Source of the DNA: Pedobacter sp. N36a
GTDB taxonomy: Bacteria > Bacteroidota > Bacteroidia > Sphingobacteriales > Sphingobacteriaceae
DNA length: 64,000 nucleotides
Assembly: GCF_014472395.1 (NCBI RefSeq)
Contig: NZ_JACSZW010000009.1
Location: forward strand, 62,001-126,000
Direction: 5' to 3'
The notes below the pieces were generated by a model. It saw only the letters and a program-made list of their open reading frames with translations, had not been told where the DNA came from and did no database searches. How positions within the stretch are numbered: the stretch's first letter is position 1; each line of letters starts with the position of its first letter. This document shows, piece by piece, positions 25,514 to 32,552 of the stretch. The position numbers were made by a program, and so were the translations under genes.

Positions 25514-25888
25514 TCAATCCGTTCCATAATCTAAATAGTTCCCAGGAATATAAAAGCTTGCTGAATAATATAATTCTTCGCCTGTACCTTTAAATTTTTC
25601 AAATGATTTCATATACCACTCAGGATCTTGTGGATAAGTCAGATAATTTTCAAATGTATCAACTGCGTAATAGACAAATTCTCCTGTCTCTTGATCCAAA
25701 ATGTGCGGTTCTATACCATACACCCCTATGTCTTTTAACAACTCAACCCTCTGAAGAACTACATTAAACTGTTTTTCATTGAAATATGATATGCTAACTA
25801 TATCAAAACCATCATTTAGATCCTTCAACCCATGGAAGAGGTGTTTTTGCAGGAATCTATCTCTTGCTTTCCTATGTTCATCCGTCAT
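25514..25888 (-). CDS. Unknown protein, last gene of element operon
   Basis: A 124-residue soluble acidic protein rich in Tyr and Phe (GEFVYYAVDTFENYLTYP, EELYYSASFYIPGNYLDYG). No signal peptide, no motif. Its fold might resemble immunity-type or DUF4288-like small proteins (strand FNVVLQRVELLKDIGVYGIEPH), but I cannot support a family. It closes a six-gene minus-strand operon, 17 bp behind the previous gene. Confidence 0.5.
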   Translation of the reverse strand: MTDEHRKARDRFLQKHLFHGLKDLNDGFDIVSISYFNEKQFNVVLQRVELLKDIGVYGIEPHILDQETGEFVYYAVDTFENYLTYPQDPEWYMKSFEKFKGTGEELYYSASFYIPGNYLDYGTD

Positions 25889-25905
25889 ATTTTAAAGTTT
25901 AATGG

Positions 25906-26142
25906 TTAACAATCACCCAATAATATCAGACCAAGATTGAAGCCTTCAAGCCAAACTTGACTATCATCAATGGTTACATCAACAGCAAGCATGGTTTTAG
26001 CCCCTGTGGATTCATCAAAACAATAAATTGAACATCGATTGTAGTTGAAATCCATACTCAATTTCTCCTGACTGTTGATACAAGAGAGTAAATCATTATT
26101 GGTATGAATAATTTTGACGTTATCTGTCTGCGTATACCTCAT
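25906..26142 (-). CDS. Unknown 78-residue protein in element operon
   Basis: Small soluble protein with a beta-rich pattern (MRYTQTDNVKIIHTNND, MDFNYNRCSIYCFDE, AVDVTIDDSQVWLEGF) and three Cys. No family recognised. Spacing of 10 bp to the upstream gene and 17 bp to the downstream gene places it in the same transcription unit. Confidence 0.45.
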   Translation of the reverse strand: MRYTQTDNVKIIHTNNDLLSCINSQEKLSMDFNYNRCSIYCFDESTGAKTMLAVDVTIDDSQVWLEGFNLGLILLGDC

Positions 26143-26152
26143 ATTCCCTCAA

Positions 26153-26491
26153 TTACTTAAACCAGTTTTTTACTTTACTAATAATCTTATAGCTTGCTGA
26201 TGAGTCAAGATTAACCATTGGCACCTCCTTGCTATCAATTAAGCCATTCTTCCTTTCAAGTTGCACCATTGCTGCGGTATTCAGCCCCTGTAAAAAATAA
26301 AACGCTTCATCAACTGTCTTATACTCAACAACTGTGTTTATATTCCATTTGGATTTTAAACTTGTCTGAATTCTCACCATACCATAAGCAACATCATATA
26401 TGATCTCAGTATCACTATTTCCCATACTTAGTAACTTATTGGCATCATCTATTGCGGTTATAACATCTGACAGACTATACTTCATTATCAA
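26153..26491 (-). CDS. Unknown 112-residue protein in element operon
   Basis: Soluble protein beginning MIMKYSLSDVITAIDDANKL; the ATG two codons later (26485) is an equally good start. It is predicted to be alpha/beta with helices at both ends (SYKIISKVKNWFK). No catalytic motif or family recognised. Separated by 27 bp from the 64-residue gene upstream. Confidence 0.45.
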   Translation of the reverse strand: MIMKYSLSDVITAIDDANKLLSMGNSDTEIIYDVAYGMVRIQTSLKSKWNINTVVEYKTVDEAFYFLQGLNTAAMVQLERKNGLIDSKEVPMVNLDSSASYKIISKVKNWFK

Positions 26492-26518
26492 TTATTTAAA
26501 TCAAAAATAGGTGACAAA

Positions 26519-26713
26519 TCACACACCTTGTCTGTTAAACTCCCTAATCATTTCATTTGCTGTGTAATGACTTTCATCTACTATTGCAGCCAATCCAATG
26601 TCACCAGCCTTACTCGTACCATAGTTAATCAATAAAGTAGCAAAGATATTTGCAGTTAAAAACTGCTTAATGGTTAGTTCATTCATTGGCTCGTTGCCTG
26701 TTAATTGGTTCAT
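26519..26713 (-). CDS. Small helical protein, phage-like
   Basis: A 64-residue protein (IKQFLTANIFATLLINYG then ADEM-like YTANEMIREFNRQG). Very short proteins ending in an A-D/N-E-M-I-x-E-F helix are common in phages and mobile elements of Bacteroidota, of unknown role. An ATG nine codons inside (MNELTIKQF) is an alternative start. Located 13 bp after the membrane protein gene. Confidence 0.5.
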   Translation of the reverse strand: MNQLTGNEPMNELTIKQFLTANIFATLLINYGTSKAGDIGLAAIVDESHYTANEMIREFNRQGV

Positions 26714-26726
26714 ATTATTTAATAAT

Positions 26727-27116
26727 TTAAAGTCCTAAGTATTCGAAAACTGGTTTTAATCCCATATACATTATTCCTAAAACAGGCACCACAAAAAAAA
26801 CACAAATCAAAATGAAAGACCATATCAAAAAAATGGTATTGCCTATAGGCTTGCTAACAAAGCAAAGTATTAGAATTAATGGCACAAATACCCCCACCAA
26901 TAGCTTACCAGTTTCACCCCAATAGTCAACCTTTCCAAAGGCAACTAATACTAACGTACCTAATGTCACCACACCTAAAAATAAGGAGATTGGTGCTAGT
27001 ATTGAGCCAATAATAAGCCCTTCCAACCAACTGAAGACAGGAAATGAGGAATTGTACCTTTGCTTAACTGGTTGCTGTTGCGGGCTACTAGTCCCTTTGG
27101 GGTTATAAAGCTTCAT
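26727..27116 (-). CDS. Small membrane protein in element operon
   Basis: A 129-residue protein with a hydrophilic, Gln/Ser-rich N-terminus (about 1-28) and three to four membrane helices (about 30-60, 70-88, 92-112). The topology suggests a cytosolic tail and inner membrane location. No family recognised. It follows the lipoprotein gene by 11 bp. Confidence 0.5.
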   Translation of the reverse strand: MKLYNPKGTSSPQQQPVKQRYNSSFPVFSWLEGLIIGSILAPISLFLGVVTLGTLVLVAFGKVDYWGETGKLLVGVFVPLILILCFVSKPIGNTIFLIWSFILICVFFVVPVLGIMYMGLKPVFEYLGL

Positions 27117-27127
27117 GTGAAAACTCT

Positions 27128-27928
27128 TTATTTGCAGTTAAATGATAAATTCACAATTTTTACTGCATTACGTTTATCTATATAGGTGATTTTAGTAACC
27201 TTATCATTCTTGTCAAAATCATAGGTGAAGCTGAAGTATTCACCTCCATGCGGAAACCTAACCGCTTTCAATAAATTACCTGAGCCTCCACCAAAGAATG
27301 ATACAGGCAATTGGAATGGCGTAAAATAATCCGATAAGTACCAATCTGGCATTATGAATTTATTTAAAGCAAAATCAACACCTTCAATAGCTTTTCTGTC
27401 TTGGTAATACTCCAAACTATAGGTTTCGGTATATTGGTTAGGAGTACCTATTCCACCAGTCGCTATTACTGATATAAGGTTTCCATTTTGATATTTAAAC
27501 TCCTTCGTATGGTATAGCTTATTATCTGTTTTGTAATAATTACTAATTTTAGTCACATATCCATCAGACGAATATTCTACTTTTGAATAGTCATTCCATG
27601 CAGATGGAAATGAAAATTCAACTACCCTATTTGATGATAATAATAGATCATAGGTGGTGTTCGAAGGCAATTCATTTACTGTTATTCTATCAGACTTGTA
27701 GTTAAATGTCCTTTTAGCAGGGAGAACATATGCACCTGAACCTTTAGTAATATTCTCTGTAATGATTCTATCATTGGCATCATAAGCATAATTAATAGAT
27801 ACATTACTCTCCTCCCAATTTGTAATATAACACATGTTATTATTTGTTTGAGATTCTTTTGATGGTTCTTTTTTGCAGGAAAAAGAAATAAAAATGGAAA
27901 GTATTAAGAGAGACAAAATCTGTTTCAT
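27128..27928 (-). CDS. Lipoprotein, first gene of element operon
   Basis: A 266-residue lipoprotein: signal peptide of about 17 residues with lipobox ISFSC (Cys18) then KKEPS. The mature part has repeated beta hairpins with Y-D-x-N-D-R-I and Y-S-S-D-G-Y-V-T-K-I patterns, like the RHS/YD-type or DUF4595-like repeats of Bacteroidota surface lipoproteins. It is expected on the outer membrane or cell surface. It is divergent from an XRE regulator gene and shares with it a palindromic operator. Confidence 0.65.
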   Translation of the reverse strand: MKQILSLLILSIFISFSCKKEPSKESQTNNNMCYITNWEESNVSINYAYDANDRIITENITKGSGAYVLPAKRTFNYKSDRITVNELPSNTTYDLLLSSNRVVEFSFPSAWNDYSKVEYSSDGYVTKISNYYKTDNKLYHTKEFKYQNGNLISVIATGGIGTPNQYTETYSLEYYQDRKAIEGVDFALNKFIMPDWYLSDYFTPFQLPVSFFGGGSGNLLKAVRFPHGGEYFSFTYDFDKNDKVTKITYIDKRNAVKIVNLSFNCK

Positions 27929-27959
27929 AGAAAAAAATGAAGTACTAATATAATAATAT

Positions 27960-27977
27960 TATACGACATGTCGTATA
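27960..27977. promoter_or_regulatory. 18-bp perfect palindrome, candidate XRE operator
   Basis: TATACGACATGTCGTATA is a perfect 18-bp palindrome, and it overlaps a second one (TCGTATACGA, 27972-27981), giving three TCGTATA-type half-sites. It lies between the divergent lipoprotein operon (start 27928) and the XRE gene (start 28012), exactly where a small XRE repressor would bind to control both. Confidence 0.6.
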
Positions 27978-28011
27978 CGATTGGCGGTATTTAATATGAA
28001 ATTTTGTTTTG

Positions 28012-28242
28012 ATGGCCACAAAGAACCCACGAAACGAAAAAGTCATTAAACAATTCGGCATTAACGTACGCAAATTCAGAGAGTTGAAGGGGCTGAAGAT
28101 GGTTGAATTAGCGGTGCTATGTGAGGTTGAATATGGTACAATCAGCACTATAGAACGTGGCCTCGTTAATTGTACAATAAGTACTGCGCACTCAGTTGCC
28201 AAGGCATTAGAAGTGACCATGGATCAATTATTTGAAGATTAA
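28012..28242 (+). CDS. XRE-family regulator, divergent from unknown operon
   Basis: A 76-residue protein that is almost entirely one Cro/C1 helix-turn-helix (INVRKFRELKGLKMVELAVL then EVEYGTISTIERG, and a C-terminal AHSVAKALEVTMDQLFED helix). Start is the ATG at 28012 (MATKNPRN). It likely binds the palindrome 35 bp upstream and represses both itself and the six-gene operon; this is inference from layout. Confidence 0.85.
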   Translation: MATKNPRNEKVIKQFGINVRKFRELKGLKMVELAVLCEVEYGTISTIERGLVNCTISTAHSVAKALEVTMDQLFED

Positions 28243-28392
28243 GCATCATCACTTAAATACAAAGTGTCTACTTCAATTTATGGGGTACAAGATTTTGTTT
28301 TGTTCATTAGTAGGCACCAGCGCTTTTGCAGAACTAATATGCTCCTAAAATGAGAGGGAAGGTGGTGATCTTAATCGTGTGTGTTATAAAAC

Positions 28393-28421
28393 ATGTGATA
28401 CGCTTATTATCTGTATCACAT
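28393..28421. promoter_or_regulatory. 9-bp inverted repeat upstream of small ORF
   Basis: ATGTGATAC (28393-28401) and GTATCACAT (28413-28421) are perfect inverted repeats with an 11-base spacer, about one helical turn plus, 20 bp before the ORF at 28442. It could be an operator or an RNA hairpin. Confidence 0.4.
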
Positions 28422-28441
28422 AGTATTGTAAATACGGCAAT

Positions 28442-28720
28442 GTGTCCTATCCGAAATCTTCAAAACAATTAACCTCAAAATGGTTTTATCTGCTTAAAAA
28501 AGATGATAAAGAGAATATTAACGCTATTTATTATTCTGCGCAGGTATGTAGCCGCCTCGAAATTAAATTAAAAGGTGGTTTGCCCAGTTCTAAAGGAAAT
28601 AGGACTCTCGGTTCCTCTCCAGCAAGAGCTAATGCTTTTGCGGTTTCAATATTACTTAAATCAGAAAATAATCAATATGTGCTTTCCGGAGCACGGGTTA
28701 GCTCAGACACCGGATATTAA
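28442..28720 (+). CDS. Small unknown protein, uncertain
   Basis: A 92-codon frame from a GTG start (no ATG in the first 90 codons). The product is basic and soluble (SKQLTSKWFYLLKKDDKEN, GARVSSDTGY at the end). Composition is plausible for a protein, and a 9-bp inverted repeat precedes it, but no family is recognised and the frame could be a decayed or fortuitous one. Confidence 0.35.
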   Translation: MSYPKSSKQLTSKWFYLLKKDDKENINAIYYSAQVCSRLEIKLKGGLPSSKGNRTLGSSPARANAFAVSILLKSENNQYVLSGARVSSDTGY

Positions 28721-29071
28721 ACGTTGAAATCATTAATTGTAACTATACGAGTCTTTCGTTCTATTTCAGGATTAGACATAAGTTTACCCATTCTTCCATC
28801 TCTATAGGGATATACTCATTGTGTGTTTTAACATCATTGTTAAGTTTATTTCTTATTCTCTTCCTGTGTATAAAAGCGTTAATTAAAATTAAATGAGCTT
28901 ATTTTCAGTCACTTATATTGATGTTGGCTTGACTTTTTTATTTTAAGGTTTATAGTTGTTGTAGTGTGTTTTATTATAGCAAATGGATGCAGTGTAGTAA
29001 CCTGCCTAAAACATTCCTATAGCCACGAAAGAGTGGATAGTTAAGGGAGAAGAGTTAAGAGTAAATGTTGT
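28721..29071. other. 351-bp non-coding region of the element
   Basis: AT-rich spacer between the small ORF and the HUH-like gene. No gene, RNA or clear repeat was found. A purine-rich GGGAGAAGAG at 29045-29054 lies before the HUH-like start. Confidence 0.45.
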
Positions 29072-29878
29072 ATGTTAAAGGTAGTAAAAAAAGAAAGAAA
29101 GAAAAGATATAATAATGAAATTGATAGAAAGCAGGCAGTTAGAATAACTAAAGCAAAGTATCAAAGACAATATAGACAAGATCAAAAAGTAAAAAAGAAA
29201 GAAGAAGAAGCAAGATTTAGCAATGTTACTTATCAGAATGATATTTATAACAGTATAAAAGATTTAGACTTCAATTATCAGATAACATTAAGATTTAACA
29301 AGTTTACCAGTATTGAATGCGCAACTAGTGCCGCACAATATTTTATAAAAAGATTAGGTAATGGTATTACAAATGTTGTGAGCACACCTGAATATGGTGC
29401 AGATCATAATGTACACATGCATTTAGCTATTCAATTTAGTAAACAATTTTTATTCCTATATACGGATGATAAACTGATTAAAAACTATTTGTATAGTATA
29501 TGGAACAACAATAAAAGAAGGAATGGAGCAGTTTGGGTTGGACAATTTCTAAATGAAATTCATAAAAAAAATTACCTTAAATATATGTTTAAGCAGGTGT
29601 TACCCCAATCTCAATGGCATTACAAACAAAAACAAGTAGATCTATATCACATTCATGCTTTTGATATCCCGACAAGAATAAATGATTGTATGAATATTCT
29701 GAATACCGTATTGAATAAGGCTAATTCAGTGCCTACAATTAATTGCATTGGTATCGCTAATACGGAAGCTCATATGGAAAAGATAATGCGGTACAGGGGT
29801 TTTAAATCATTAATGACAAAATACAAGTATCAGGCAGTCACCATTGTAATGGCTGCGGTATGGATGTTACTTATATGA
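29072..29878 (+). CDS. HUH-endonuclease-like replication initiator
   Basis: A 268-residue protein with a strongly basic coiled N-terminus (1-48). Three motifs follow in the order of rolling-circle Rep proteins: a strand YQITLRF (69-75, motif 1), VHMHLAI with His115 and His117 (motif 2, the metal-binding HUH), and NYLKYMFKQ at 167-175 with Tyr168, Tyr171 and Lys174 (motif 3, catalytic Tyr). The C-terminus is unusually hydrophobic (VTIVMAAVWMLLI). A Rep role would let the element replicate after excision or be mobilised. Family membership is read from motifs only. Confidence 0.6.
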   Translation: MLKVVKKERKKRYNNEIDRKQAVRITKAKYQRQYRQDQKVKKKEEEARFSNVTYQNDIYNSIKDLDFNYQITLRFNKFTSIECATSAAQYFIKRLGNGITNVVSTPEYGADHNVHMHLAIQFSKQFLFLYTDDKLIKNYLYSIWNNNKRRNGAVWVGQFLNEIHKKNYLKYMFKQVLPQSQWHYKQKQVDLYHIHAFDIPTRINDCMNILNTVLNKANSVPTINCIGIANTEAHMEKIMRYRGFKSLMTKYKYQAVTIVMAAVWMLLI

Positions 29879-29889
29879 AAAGACTACAC

Positions 29890-29920
29890 GTTATAGTTAC
29901 CCATTGTATCTTACTATAAC
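29890..29920 (+). terminator. Possible terminator after HUH-like gene
   Basis: GTTATAGT (29890-29897) and ACTATAAC (29913-29920) are perfect inverted repeats, 11 bp after the stop codon, followed by TGGGTTTATTTTA. AT-rich, so weak. Confidence 0.35.
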
Positions 29921-29997
29921 TGGGTTTATTTTATGTTTTAATATGAAGAAATAGCCCCCTTTACAAATATTATGATTTGTATGGTCATGGGATTCCA

Positions 29998-30510
29998 ATG
30001 CAGAAAAATAACTATTATTGTCTTATGGAATATGGTGTTTTAATTGAAAGTAAGTTAGATCTTTTGGAAATGTTATTCGGGCAAACTTTTTTGAGCACAA
30101 CAAGGAAAAATTATCTAATTGAGTTCGAAAATAGCAATGTGGTGGATGAGATGGAAATCTTGAATGAGTTTTTTACTCAACTACTAAGCAGTGCGCCAAC
30201 AAAAAAAAATAAAAAAGATTTGAATCACCTAACGACACTTATAGACACTTATACCTTTTTAATTAGTGAATATAAAAATATAACTAGGATCTCCCATCTT
30301 CCTAGTAACTTAAAGCGTCAGGTGCTATTTCAATATTTGCGTAAGCATATCAAAACACAACCGATCAATCCTAAGGAATTATTAATAGCGGCAATAAAGG
30401 AAGTAAATAAGCCTGTAATTGTGAATGTCGAAAAGTTAACACCAACACAAATAGCTGATAATAACGCTCTAATTGGATTTAAACGTAGAACTAAGCCCAG
30501 TAGATCTTAA
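29998..30510 (+). CDS. Unknown element protein near right end
   Basis: A 170-residue helical protein (MQKNNYYCLMEYGVLIESKL...), or 177 residues if a TTG at 29977 is used. It contains a Lys/Asn-rich linker (SAPTKKNKKDL) and a C-terminal basic tail (FKRRTKPSRS). No motif recognised. It is the last gene before the right-hand TTGGAACC sites, a place where accessory recombination or replication factors often lie, but nothing specific supports that role. Confidence 0.5.
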   Translation: MQKNNYYCLMEYGVLIESKLDLLEMLFGQTFLSTTRKNYLIEFENSNVVDEMEILNEFFTQLLSSAPTKKNKKDLNHLTTLIDTYTFLISEYKNITRISHLPSNLKRQVLFQYLRKHIKTQPINPKELLIAAIKEVNKPVIVNVEKLTPTQIADNNALIGFKRRTKPSRS

Positions 30511-30515
30511 TTATT

Positions 30516-30535
30516 TTGGAACCTATATTGGAACC
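30516..30535 (+). repeat. Paired TTGGAACC sites, right end
   Basis: TTGGAACC at 30516-30523 and 30528-30535, same orientation and four-base spacing as the left pair (18623-18642). They lie 96 bp inside the right att repeat; the left pair lies 61 bp inside the left one. Confidence 0.6.
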
Positions 30536-30630
30536 TTTTTGCTAAAAATCACCTTTTTTAAGCTTAAATAGAGGAGTGATGAAAATGAAGTATTAGGAAG
30601 AATGGTGTTTAAGGCACTAAAAAAGCACAT

Positions 30631-30678
30631 TATACAAGAAAGGGATGTTCCATCCAGACACATCCCTTTTCTAACCAA
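30631..30678. repeat. Right attachment repeat (attR), 48 bp
   Basis: Identical to 18515-18562. It coincides with the transcription terminator of gapA, which reads leftward into it. Flanking bases differ on both sides of the two copies, so the repeat is exactly 48 bp. Confidence 0.9.
30639..30669 (-). terminator. gapA terminator inside attR
   Basis: Inverted repeat AAAGGGATGT / ACATCCCTTT (30639-30648, 30660-30669) lies 33 bp after the gapA stop codon and, on the minus strand, is followed by TTCTTGTATAATG. A copy is present in attL. Confidence 0.7.
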
Positions 30679-30701
30679 ATATAAACCTGTATGAACGGGT
30701 T

Positions 30702-31703
30702 TTACTTTAAATTTCCGTAGTATTCTACGAACTTAGCTAATGCATTAGAATAGCCCCATTCGTTATCATACCAAGAAACCACTTTCACGAAGTTGTCATT
30801 TAATGCAATACCTGCATTTGCATCGAAAATTGACGCATGATCATCTCCTATAAAGTCAGAAGAAACTACTTCGTCTTCTGTATATCCTAGCACACCTTTC
30901 AAGTAACCTTCTGAGGCTGCTTTCATGGCTGCTTTAATTTCTTCATAAGTTGCTGCTTTTTCCAGACGAACTGTTAAATCAACAACAGATACGTCAGCTA
31001 CCGGTACACGGAAAGCCATACCTGTTAATTTTCCTTTTAAAGCAGGAATTACTTTTGCTACTGCTTTCGCTGCACCAGTTCCAGAAGGGATAATGTTAGA
31101 GAAACCTCCACGTCCACCTCTCCAGTCCTTAGCTGAAGGACCATCTACTGTTTTTTGTGTTGCAGTTACTGCGTGTACTGTGCTCATCAAGCCTTCAACG
31201 ATACCGAAGTTGTCGTTTAATACTTTAGCGATTGGCGCCAAACAGTTAGTAGTACAAGAAGCGTTAGAAACTACAGTTTGATCAGAAGTTAATAACTCAT
31301 GGTTTACACCCATTACGTAAGTAGGGATGGAATCATCTTTTGCAGGAGCAGAAAGAACTACTCTTTTAGCACCAGCTTGAATATGTTTTTCAGCATCAAC
31401 CTGAGTTAAGAATAAACCTGTAGACTCAATTACTGTTTCTACACCTACTTCATTCCATTTTAAGTTTGCTGGATCTCTTTCCGCAGTGATACGGATTGTT
31501 TTTCCATTTACTACAAGGTGTCCGTTTACTACTTCAATAGTACCATCAAAACGACCGTGTGTAGTATCGTATTTTAACATATAAGCCATGTAATCCGGCT
31601 CAACTAAATCATTGATTGCAACAATATCTAATCCTCTTTTTAAAGCAGCTCTAAAAACCAGTCTGCCGATACGGCCAAAGCCGTTTATTCCAATTTTGCT
31701 CAT
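30702..31703 (-). CDS. gapA: Type I glyceraldehyde-3-phosphate dehydrogenase
   Basis: A 333-residue glycolytic enzyme converting glyceraldehyde 3-phosphate, phosphate and NAD to 1,3-bisphosphoglycerate. The N-terminal Rossmann motif GINGFGRIGRL, Asp32 (NAD preference), the active-site SNASCTTNC with Cys150, and His177 in STVHAVTATQ are all present, as is the SWYDNEWGYS end. It is the last gene of a pfkA-kinase-gapA operon (4-bp gap to the kinase). Its terminator is the integration site of the neighbouring element. Confidence 0.97.
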   Translation of the reverse strand: MSKIGINGFGRIGRLVFRAALKRGLDIVAINDLVEPDYMAYMLKYDTTHGRFDGTIEVVNGHLVVNGKTIRITAERDPANLKWNEVGVETVIESTGLFLTQVDAEKHIQAGAKRVVLSAPAKDDSIPTYVMGVNHELLTSDQTVVSNASCTTNCLAPIAKVLNDNFGIVEGLMSTVHAVTATQKTVDGPSAKDWRGGRGGFSNIIPSGTGAAKAVAKVIPALKGKLTGMAFRVPVADVSVVDLTVRLEKAATYEEIKAAMKAASEGYLKGVLGYTEDEVVSSDFIGDDHASIFDANAGIALNDNFVKVVSWYDNEWGYSNALAKFVEYYGNLK

Positions 31704-31707
31704 TTTG

Positions 31708-32550
31708 TTAATTTGAATAGTAGTTTAGTAAATTATATATCGGTTCTTTAGTAATCGATGTTATTTCCAGGTCATGCTTTTTTGCAGTTGCCCGCAGCTC
31801 TTCCTGAAAGTTTCCGGCCACAAGTCCTACAAAATGTATTTCTTTACCGGGATGTAATTTCAATGTTGGCAACAAATAAGTGTTAAAATAACTTTCAAAC
31901 CCTTTCTCTATTATTCCTAACAAAAATTTATCATTTCTGTTTTCTAAAAAGAAGTCAAAGAAAGAACTTAGAAACTGCTGAGCCAGAGGGCGTTTGTATA
32001 CGCGTTCAAGGATTTGAGGCCTGTCCAGGTTATACTTCAGTTCAAACTTTTTATGTAAATCCTTTGGCAGTTTATCCTGAACAAAATACTTTAAAAGTGT
32101 TTTTCCAAGGTAATTAGCCGAACCTTCATCTCCCAGGATATATCCCAGTCCAAAGTTGTTCTTCTCCGGTTTCTTTCCGTCGTAATAAGCACAATTTGCT
32201 CCGCTTCCCAATAAACCTACAATTCCAGGGTTATTGTAACAGGCAGAGATCGCTGCACCATATAGGTCGTCCTTAACCGTTATTTTACTATATCTAAAGA
32301 ACATTCCAAGCGTTTCCGCTAACTCATTTCTTCTTTCTTCTGAGGAAGCACCAGCAGCAAAAACATATATTTTCTTAATGCTTTCTGCGTGATTCACCAG
32401 AATAGATTTTTTATTTAAGAATTGAAGTATAGACTTCTGGTCATTAAAACAGGGATTAATTCCTGGCATATTGCATTCAGCAATGGTTTTTCCATCTTGT
32501 GCAATTTTCCAGTACGCTGTTTTAGATCCACTGTAAACTACGGCTATCAT
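31708..32550 (-). CDS. BadF/BadG-type kinase paralogue, degenerate
   Basis: A 280-residue ASKHA-fold protein of the BadF/BadG/N-acetylglucosamine kinase family. It is a paralogue of the protein at 37786: both share LGDEGSA/G, the GINP/GYNP segment and the D-D-L motif. However the phosphate-1 loop, DGGSTKT in the paralogue, is YSGSKTA here (Tyr6 for Asp6), and GTGTNS is replaced by GSGANC. Loss of the Asp suggests it no longer transfers phosphate normally. It lies between pfkA (2 bp) and gapA (4 bp), so a regulatory or sugar-sensing role in glycolysis is possible. Confidence 0.75.
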   Translation of the reverse strand: MIAVVYSGSKTAYWKIAQDGKTIAECNMPGINPCFNDQKSILQFLNKKSILVNHAESIKKIYVFAAGASSEERRNELAETLGMFFRYSKITVKDDLYGAAISACYNNPGIVGLLGSGANCAYYDGKKPEKNNFGLGYILGDEGSANYLGKTLLKYFVQDKLPKDLHKKFELKYNLDRPQILERVYKRPLAQQFLSSFFDFFLENRNDKFLLGIIEKGFESYFNTYLLPTLKLHPGKEIHFVGLVAGNFQEELRATAKKHDLEITSITKEPIYNLLNYYSN

Positions 32551-32552
32551 AA

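Larger units (their letters stand above)
18515..30678. mobile_element. 12.1-kb integrative element in the gapA terminator
   Basis: Two perfect 48-bp direct repeats at 18515-18562 and 30631-30678 bound a region that is visibly more AT-rich than its surroundings. A tyrosine recombinase gene starts 94 bp inside the left repeat, reading inward. Between the repeats lie defence-like genes, an XRE-controlled operon of unknown genes and an HUH replication-initiator-like gene; no capsid, tail, terminase or conjugation genes were seen. One excision would remove 12,116 bp and restore a single gapA terminator followed by the lipoprotein gene. Its size and content fit an integrative mobilisable element or a phage-satellite-like island. 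Confidence 0.85.

Noticed and set aside
27945..28220. 91-codon frame on - strand over the XRE gene
   Set aside because: It covers the operator and the XRE gene in antisense; the HTH on the + strand is convincing.
28442..28720. Transposase or insertion sequence remnant between XRE and HUH genes
   Set aside because: No DDE motif and no terminal inverted repeats; the 9-bp inverted repeat is upstream and asymmetric to the ORF.
18515..30678. Complete prophage or conjugative transposon
   Set aside because: No terminase, capsid, tail, lysis, relaxase with N-terminal Tyr, or tra genes were seen; 12 kb is too small.
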